Origin: an uncultured Actinomycetes bacterium
Lineage (GTDB): Bacteria; Actinomycetota; Thermoleophilia; Solirubrobacterales; Solirubrobacteraceae
NCBI GenBank assembly: GCA_937888775.1
Contig: CALAQT010000319.1
Coordinates: forward strand, 1 to 18,987
DNA length: 18,987 nucleotides
Reading direction: 5' to 3'
Shown: positions 15,984 through 18,987 of the stretch, one piece after another
How positions within the stretch are numbered: the first letter of the stretch is position 1
How the letters are laid out: the number at the start of each line of letters is the position of its first letter
Notes under the pieces: generated by a model
What the model was told of the DNA's origin: nothing
The model's database searches: none
What the model saw: the letters and a program-made list of their open reading frames with translations, nothing else
Made by a program: the position numbers and the translations under genes

Positions 15984-17193
15984 CCGTCCTCCACGTCGCC
16001 GTCAGCTGCTGCCACTCAGCGACGGTCCGCTGCTCGGCGTCCTCGGAAACCCACCCGTAGAGGTTCTGCGTCGTCTGGATGTCCAGATGACCGAGACGGC
16101 GACTGACGACATGCTCCGCAATCCCGGACAACAGCAGCGCCGTCGCGTGCGTGTGCCGGAACCAGTGTGGAGTGAACGTGGCGGGCACGCGGCCTTCCAG
16201 GACTCGACGCAGCCGGCGGACCTGCCAGGCGACCGTCTCGGCTCGGAGCGGGGAGAAGCGCGGCTCGCGCGCGAGGTTGACGAACACCCACCAGCCGTCG
16301 AGATCGCCGACCGCCTCATCGGCGCCGGCGTCGCACAGCTGCCAGAGGTACTCGCCGTAGAGCCGATCAAGCTCATCGGAGATGTAGATGCGCCGGTAGC
16401 CACCGTTCTTGACCCGCAGCCCGTGTGGGTGATCGTCGCGCGGCACCACCTCGACGAACGGCGTGTCCCCGAGCCCGGTGTGCCAGTCGCGGTGCTGCAA
16501 CGCGAGCGCCTCGCCGAGACGCATCCCCGACTCAGCCAGCAGCGCCCACAGCAGCCGGTCCCGGACCGAGCCTCTCCATTCCCTGGCGGCCGGATCCCAG
16601 CTGGCGCAGGCGTCGAGGATCAACCGGACCTGCTCGGGTGTGAGCGTCGGCGGGGTCGCCGGTCGCGGCCGCGACACCCGCACGACACGTCGCTCATGGC
16701 CTCGCCTGCGCGCGAGGTGCTCGAGCATCGGCTTGTAGGCGTGCCGGCCGGAGAACACGCGCTCATAGAGGCGCGAGGCGGCCTCGACGCCGTTGAAGTG
16801 GTGGTAGCGGTAGAGCGAGCAGACCGCCTGCAAGCGCAGCGCCACCGTGCCCTCGCTGAAGCGCGCTGGCCGGCGCTCGATCGAAGCAAGTCCCGGTTCA
16901 TCGCCCGAGCGCAGCCAGCCGAGGAAACGGCCGAGGTCCTCGATCGTCACCGCGTCCCAGGCGAGCTCGTAGACGTCAAGGAACTGCCACCACAGCGCGA
17001 GCGCACGGGCGTAGGACTTCACCGTATTCGGCGACCGGCCGAGCATCCGCAAGTACTCCAGATACTCCTCCACCGCGGCAACCACACGGTGATCGCCGTC
17101 GAGCACCGTCCACGTGCGCTCACCACTCGGCAGCACCAGGCGCTGCGTCCGGCACGCACCGGTCATGGGTGTGGTCAAGGGCGGGCCGGGCAT
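15967..17193 (-). CDS. TnpA-type tyrosine recombinase of a Tn554-like element
   Basis: A 408-residue tyrosine recombinase (Tn554 TnpA is about 361). An N-terminal SAM-like core-binding domain (about residues 36-135, with LRMLGRSPNTVKSYARAL) precedes the catalytic domain. Catalytic residues counted from this start: Arg225 in SGMRLGEAL, Lys262 in VKNGG, His343-x-x-Arg346-His347 in HWFRHTHA, His369 in RLGHL and Tyr379 in QNLYGW. All are present, so the enzyme is predicted active. An alternative ATG at 17166 would remove nine residues, and neither has a clear Shine-Dalgarno. It is the first gene of the leftward tnpA-tnpB-DUF3846-tnpC operon; its promoter must lie in 17194-17445 together with the right end of the element. 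Confidence 0.85.
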   Translation of the reverse strand: MPGPPLTTPMTGACRTQRLVLPSGERTWTVLDGDHRVVAAVEEYLEYLRMLGRSPNTVKSYARALALWWQFLDVYELAWDAVTIEDLGRFLGWLRSGDEPGLASIERRPARFSEGTVALRLQAVCSLYRYHHFNGVEAASRLYERVFSGRHAYKPMLEHLARRRGHERRVVRVSRPRPATPPTLTPEQVRLILDACASWDPAAREWRGSVRDRLLWALLAESGMRLGEALALQHRDWHTGLGDTPFVEVVPRDDHPHGLRVKNGGYRRIYISDELDRLYGEYLWQLCDAGADEAVGDLDGWWVFVNLAREPRFSPLRAETVAWQVRRLRRVLEGRVPATFTPHWFRHTHATALLLSGIAEHVVSRRLGHLDIQTTQNLYGWVSEDAEQRTVAEWQQLTATWRTDESRR

Positions 17194-17355
17194 CGCGGGC
17201 CAGGCATCATGCCGACCCCGTCAGACGTACGCGCCATCCGCGAACCGCGGCGGGGGGTGCCCGACGAGCCGCGCCCGCCGGCCACGAATACCAGCTCGCC
17301 TACGGCTCACCGGTCTTCGCGGCCGGCGGCATCCCCATCCACCACCGCTCACCAA

Positions 17356-17373
17356 CCCTCACGGATAACTCGT
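17356..17373 (-). repeat. Candidate right terminal inverted repeat (reads ACGAGTTATCCGTGAGGG leftward)
   Basis: This is the partner of 9314-9330: ACGA, one mismatch, TTATCCGT, an optional G, then AGGG. It lies 163 bases upstream of the tnpA start, where a recombinase site is expected, and 72 bases before the point where primase sequence resumes. The asymmetry with the left end (0 versus 72 bases) is unexplained. Confidence 0.45.
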
Positions 17374-17374
17374 C

Positions 17375-17422
17375 CGCAACAGCGCGATACGGGGCGTCAG
17401 ACGCCTCTTGACCTCCGTTGCG
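17375..17422. repeat. Nested inverted repeat next to the right end
   Basis: The outer arms CGCAAC (17375-17380) and GTTGCG (17417-17422) enclose a tight inner stem GGCGT-CAG-ACGCC (17393-17405), extendable by G-T and G-C pairs. Such structure beside a recombinase end may be an attachment site, or a protein- or RNA-structure element controlling tnpA. Function is inferred from position only. Confidence 0.4.
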
Positions 17423-17445
17423 TGCGCCCCTCCGTGACTACCGGA

Positions 17446-17703
17446 TTTCATGATGATCGAACCCCGAGCTTGCAGTGCTACGGCGATGGGACGTGGTGGT
17501 GTTTTGGTTGTAGGCGAGGTGGAACCGTGTTCGATTTCGCCGGCGCGCTGTGGAGCCTTCAGACCAAGGGCCGCGAGTTCCTGCTGTTGCGCGAGCGGCT
17601 CGCGCAACAGTTCGGGACCCACCAATCGCCGTTGGCGGCGGCGCACGTCCGCGCGCGAACGGCCGGCGGGTCGCGAACCGAGCGGGAGGTGCCAGCGCGG
17701 TGA
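17446..17703 (+). pseudogene. 3' fragment of a primase: zinc-finger half and C-terminus
   Basis: From 17446 the frame reads FHDDRTPSLQCYGDG, then WWCFGCRRGGTVFDF, then LQTKGREFLLLRERLAQQFG, collinear with the end of primase copy B (FHDDRSPSL..., CFGCGRGGSIYDL, then RELEELM). The AEP catalytic core and the first zinc Cys at its normal spacing are missing, and no start codon fits, so this is a headless fragment. It supplies exactly the part that copy A lacks: copy A ends at CPFHD and this piece begins at FHDD. Its stop overlaps the response-regulator start by GTGA, preserving the ICE's tight gene spacing. I infer that copy A and this fragment were once one gene. Confidence 0.75.
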
Positions 17704-18401
17704 GCGCAGCGCTGAAGGTGCTCGTGGTCGACGCGGACGAGCGTTCGCTGAGCCAGCGGGCCGACCACCTGCTGCTCGAAGGGCACGAGGTGTTGGTCGC
17801 GGCCGCCGCGCACGCGGCGCAGATCAAGCTCGCCGGCGAGCAGCCCGATGTCGTGCTCCTCGCGAGCGTCGGGGCACCCGCGCGGACGCTCGCGTTCCTG
17901 CGGGAGCTGAGATCGGGTGCGCTGCGCGGCGCCGATCAGCGCGTGCGGGTGCTGAGCGTCGGCGTCGACGACGACGCGGTCGCGACGATCCACCTGACAG
18001 CCGGGTCTGACCTCGTGCTCCCATCACGCGCGTCGCCGGCGCTCGTGGCAGCTGCGGTCAGGATGCTTGGCGGCCGGGCACGCGAGCGCGATCTGCCCTC
18101 CCGGATGCTGCAGGTCGGGAGCCTGACGCTGGACACCGACGCGCGCACAGCCCGCGTCGCAGAGCGGTGCTTGTCGCTCACGAGGCTCGAGTTCGACCTG
18201 ATGCGATGCCTCGCCAGCTCGCCGCAGCGGACGTTCACCAAGACGGAGCTCGCCCGCGAGGTGTGGGGCAGCGAGCACGTGGCTCACAACAGCCGCACGC
18301 TCGACTCGCACGTGGCGCGGGTGCGCCACAAGCTCGGCGACGTCGGCGCCAGCGAGCAGGTCCAAACCGTCCGCGGCGTCGGCTTTCGCCTATCGCAATG
18401 A
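17700..18401 (+). CDS. OmpR/PhoB-type regulator with a degenerate receiver domain
   Basis: A 233-residue DNA-binding regulator. Residues about 5-115 form a receiver-like domain beginning KVLVVDADE (acidic Asp11 and Asp13), but the strand that normally ends in the phospho-accepting Asp reads PDVVLLASVG, with Ala55 at that place, and the usual late Lys is not evident (LVLPSRASP). A winged helix-turn-helix of the OmpR/PhoB class spans about 137-232, with LTRLEFDLMRCLASSP, NSRTLDSHVARVRHKLG and VRGVGFRLS. It should bind DNA but cannot be phosphorylated in the usual way, so it may act constitutively or by another signal. The GTG start overlaps the primase-fragment stop. No sensor kinase gene is nearby. 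A tandem direct repeat just downstream is a candidate operator. Confidence 0.85.
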   Translation: MSAALKVLVVDADERSLSQRADHLLLEGHEVLVAAAAHAAQIKLAGEQPDVVLLASVGAPARTLAFLRELRSGALRGADQRVRVLSVGVDDDAVATIHLTAGSDLVLPSRASPALVAAAVRMLGGRARERDLPSRMLQVGSLTLDTDARTARVAERCLSLTRLEFDLMRCLASSPQRTFTKTELAREVWGSEHVAHNSRTLDSHVARVRHKLGDVGASEQVQTVRGVGFRLSQ

Positions 18402-18410
18402 CCGGGTTGT

Positions 18411-18432
18411 GTGACAGGTTCGTGACAAGTTC
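18411..18432 (+). promoter_or_regulatory. 11-bp tandem direct repeat, candidate OmpR/PhoB-type operator
   Basis: GTGACAGGTTC is followed at once by GTGACAAGTTC, differing at one base. An 11-base period is what OmpR/PhoB-family regulators recognise (for example the PhoB box and the Streptomyces PhoP box). A weaker third unit (TGACCGGGTT) overlaps the regulator's stop codon. It lies just after the regulator gene and before the next gene, so autoregulation or control of downstream genes is plausible. Confidence 0.5.
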
Positions 18433-18449
18433 GCATCGACTCCGCGAAC
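18429..18449. repeat. Inverted repeat GTTCGC-N9-GCGAAC
   Basis: Two perfect six-base arms at 18429-18434 and 18444-18449 overlap the end of the tandem direct repeat. It may be part of a promoter-operator region for the gene starting at 18501; the arms are too short and widely spaced to be a terminator. Confidence 0.35.
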
Positions 18450-18500
18450 AAACGGGGCGCCGGGGCGCTGCCGGACGGCGCGACGGCGATCATCTCTCGC

Positions 18501-18746
18501 ATGAACGTGCAGCAGATCATCTACCAGGGTCAGCTCGCGGCTGTCGTTGTCGGGCAGGAGGCGACGATCGAGACGCGCCTGTCGGGCGAGGAGCTGCTCG
18601 ACGTGCAGGCGATGTGCCTGTTCGCAATCGAGGTCGCCGTGGGCGAGCGCCCCGGCCCCTACAGCCACGAGCGAGCGAGAACGTTCGCCGCACAGGCGCG
18701 CGCGCAGCGCGCGATCGCGCTGGCGCTGGCCAGACGCGGCGCGTGA
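18501..18746 (+). CDS. Small hypothetical protein
   Basis: An 81-residue protein starting MNVQQIIYQGQLAAVVVG. It is soluble, with a predicted beta start, a helical middle (LSGEELLDVQAMCLFAIEVAVGE) and an Arg/Ala-rich helical end (ARTFAAQARAQRAIALALARR). I recognise no family and see no motif. No good Shine-Dalgarno precedes the ATG, which weakens the call. It is the only reasonable gene in the gap and lies between two ICE-like genes on the same strand, just downstream of the candidate operator. Confidence 0.5.
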   Translation: MNVQQIIYQGQLAAVVVGQEATIETRLSGEELLDVQAMCLFAIEVAVGERPGPYSHERARTFAAQARAQRAIALALARRGA

Positions 18747-18803
18747 AGGGACCTGCCGGCCGCCGGCCTGGCGGCGAAACGAACAGGAACAGAAGGAGCG
18801 GTC

Positions 18804-18987
18804 ATGCACGAGCCCGATGGTGTCGGCGAGGCGTTCGAGGAGCTGTTGCGCAGCGGTCTGGCGGCCGCCGGCGCACTTGCGAGGGCTAGTGCGCACGCGC
18901 GCGCCCAGCAGCTGCGGGCCGCGGCGGACGCCAGCGAACACGCCGCCCAGCAGGCGCGTGCCGCGCTGGAGGTCGAGCGCGCGGCCG
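18804..18987 (+). CDS. Ala-rich coiled-coil protein, 5' end only (partial)
   Basis: The start is fixed by a good Shine-Dalgarno sequence (AAGGAG at 18793-18798) before ATG at 18804. The 61 residues in view begin MHEPDGVGEAFEELLRSGLAA and continue as an Ala/Arg/Glu/Gln-rich helix with heptad character to the window edge, with no stop. Proteins with this opening (short acidic start, FEELLRxGL, then a long coiled coil) occur near the mobilisation genes of actinobacterial ICEs, but I cannot name a family. The function is unknown; a role in DNA mobilisation is positional inference. Confidence 0.6.
   Translation, partial: MHEPDGVGEAFEELLRSGLAAAGALARASAHARAQQLRAAADASEHAAQQARAALEVERAA

Larger units (their letters stand above)
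13073..17193 (-). mobile_element. Tn554-like transposition module (tnpA, tnpB, DUF3846-like gene, tnpC)
   Basis: Two tyrosine recombinases and a TnpC-like protein in the Tn554 gene order, all coupled by short overlaps, identify the module. The bounds given are only those of the operon. The full element probably reaches at least 17373 on the right; on the left it may end near 12981 or, with better sequence support, at 9314, in which case primase copy B and the sigma factor pair are its cargo. Tn554-like elements make no target duplication, so ends must be judged from interrupted genes and repeats. Confidence 0.8.
17194..17445. other. Non-coding region upstream of tnpA, with right-end signals
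   Basis: No gene is supported in these 252 bases. The region should hold the tnpA promoter and the right end of the element. It contains the candidate terminal inverted repeat at 17356-17373 and, immediately next to it, a nested palindrome at 17375-17422. The frame that reads through from 16087 is an artefact over tnpA, but its last part, from 17446, is genuine primase coding sequence. Confidence 0.5.

Noticed and set aside
13380..16106. Forward 908-codon open frame opposite tnpC, the DUF3846-like gene and tnpB
   Set aside because: It runs antisense to genes with complete catalytic motifs and has the composition of a shadow frame.
16087..17445. Forward open frame opposite tnpA, reading into the primase fragment
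   Set aside because: The part over tnpA is a shadow; only the segment from 17446 shows primase motifs, so the long fusion is not a real protein.
17374..17445. TGRQ and LRC similarity of this interval to the residues before the primase zinc finger
   Set aside because: In the frame of the fragment TGRQTPLDLRC resembles copy A's TGRQPNREGKISC, but the spacing from Cys to FHD is wrong and the stretch overlaps the end signals; too short to claim as coding.
1..18987. CRISPR array, rRNA, origin of transfer and ICE attachment sites
   Set aside because: No regularly spaced repeats, no rRNA-like sequence and no relaxase-associated nick region could be recognised in this window.

Overview
This window comes from a high-GC (roughly 70 percent) bacterium, most likely an actinomycetote. 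The SCO6880-type conjugation protein, DUF4913 and the NlpC/P60 gene order are typical of actinobacterial integrative conjugative elements (ICEs). A Thermoleophilia/Solirubrobacterales host is possible, but that is inference.

Bases 1-9408 are one rightward block of almost continuously overlapping genes (ATGA, GTGA or TAGATG junctions) encoding the mating apparatus and DNA processing of an ICE. In order they are: the glycine-rich tail of a probable membrane channel protein, an SCO6880-type membrane protein, a VirB4-like ATPase, a VirD4/TraG coupling protein, a DUF4913 protein, a two-domain cell-wall hydrolase, a TcpC/VirB8-like protein, a single-stranded DNA-binding protein, a small unknown protein and a RepB-type (archaeo-eukaryotic) primase. 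No relaxase or ICE integrase is visible here.

The primase (copy A) stops making sense at its zinc finger: it has the CxxH half and then runs into a foreign tail. The missing half (FHDD...CxxC, then the usual C-terminal helix region) lies about 8 kb away at 17446-17703, where it overlaps a response-regulator gene by GTGA in the same tight operon style. Between the halves are a complete second primase (copy B, 9405-10391), an ECF sigma factor with a membrane partner (10590-12481), a small possible membrane protein, and a leftward Tn554-like transposition operon (tnpA, tnpB, a DUF3846-like gene, tnpC; 17193 to 13073). A near-perfect inverted repeat (ACGASTTATCCGT...) lies exactly where copy A breaks (9314-9330) and just upstream of tnpA (17356-17373). 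The simplest reading is an ~8 kb tyrosine-recombinase transposon that interrupted the ICE primase at its zinc-finger codons while carrying, or sitting beside, an intact primase copy.

After the insertion the ICE resumes with an OmpR-type regulator whose receiver domain lacks the phospho-accepting Asp. It is followed by an 11-bp tandem direct repeat that looks like an OmpR/PhoB-type operator, a small unknown gene, and the start of an Ala-rich coiled-coil protein that runs off the window.
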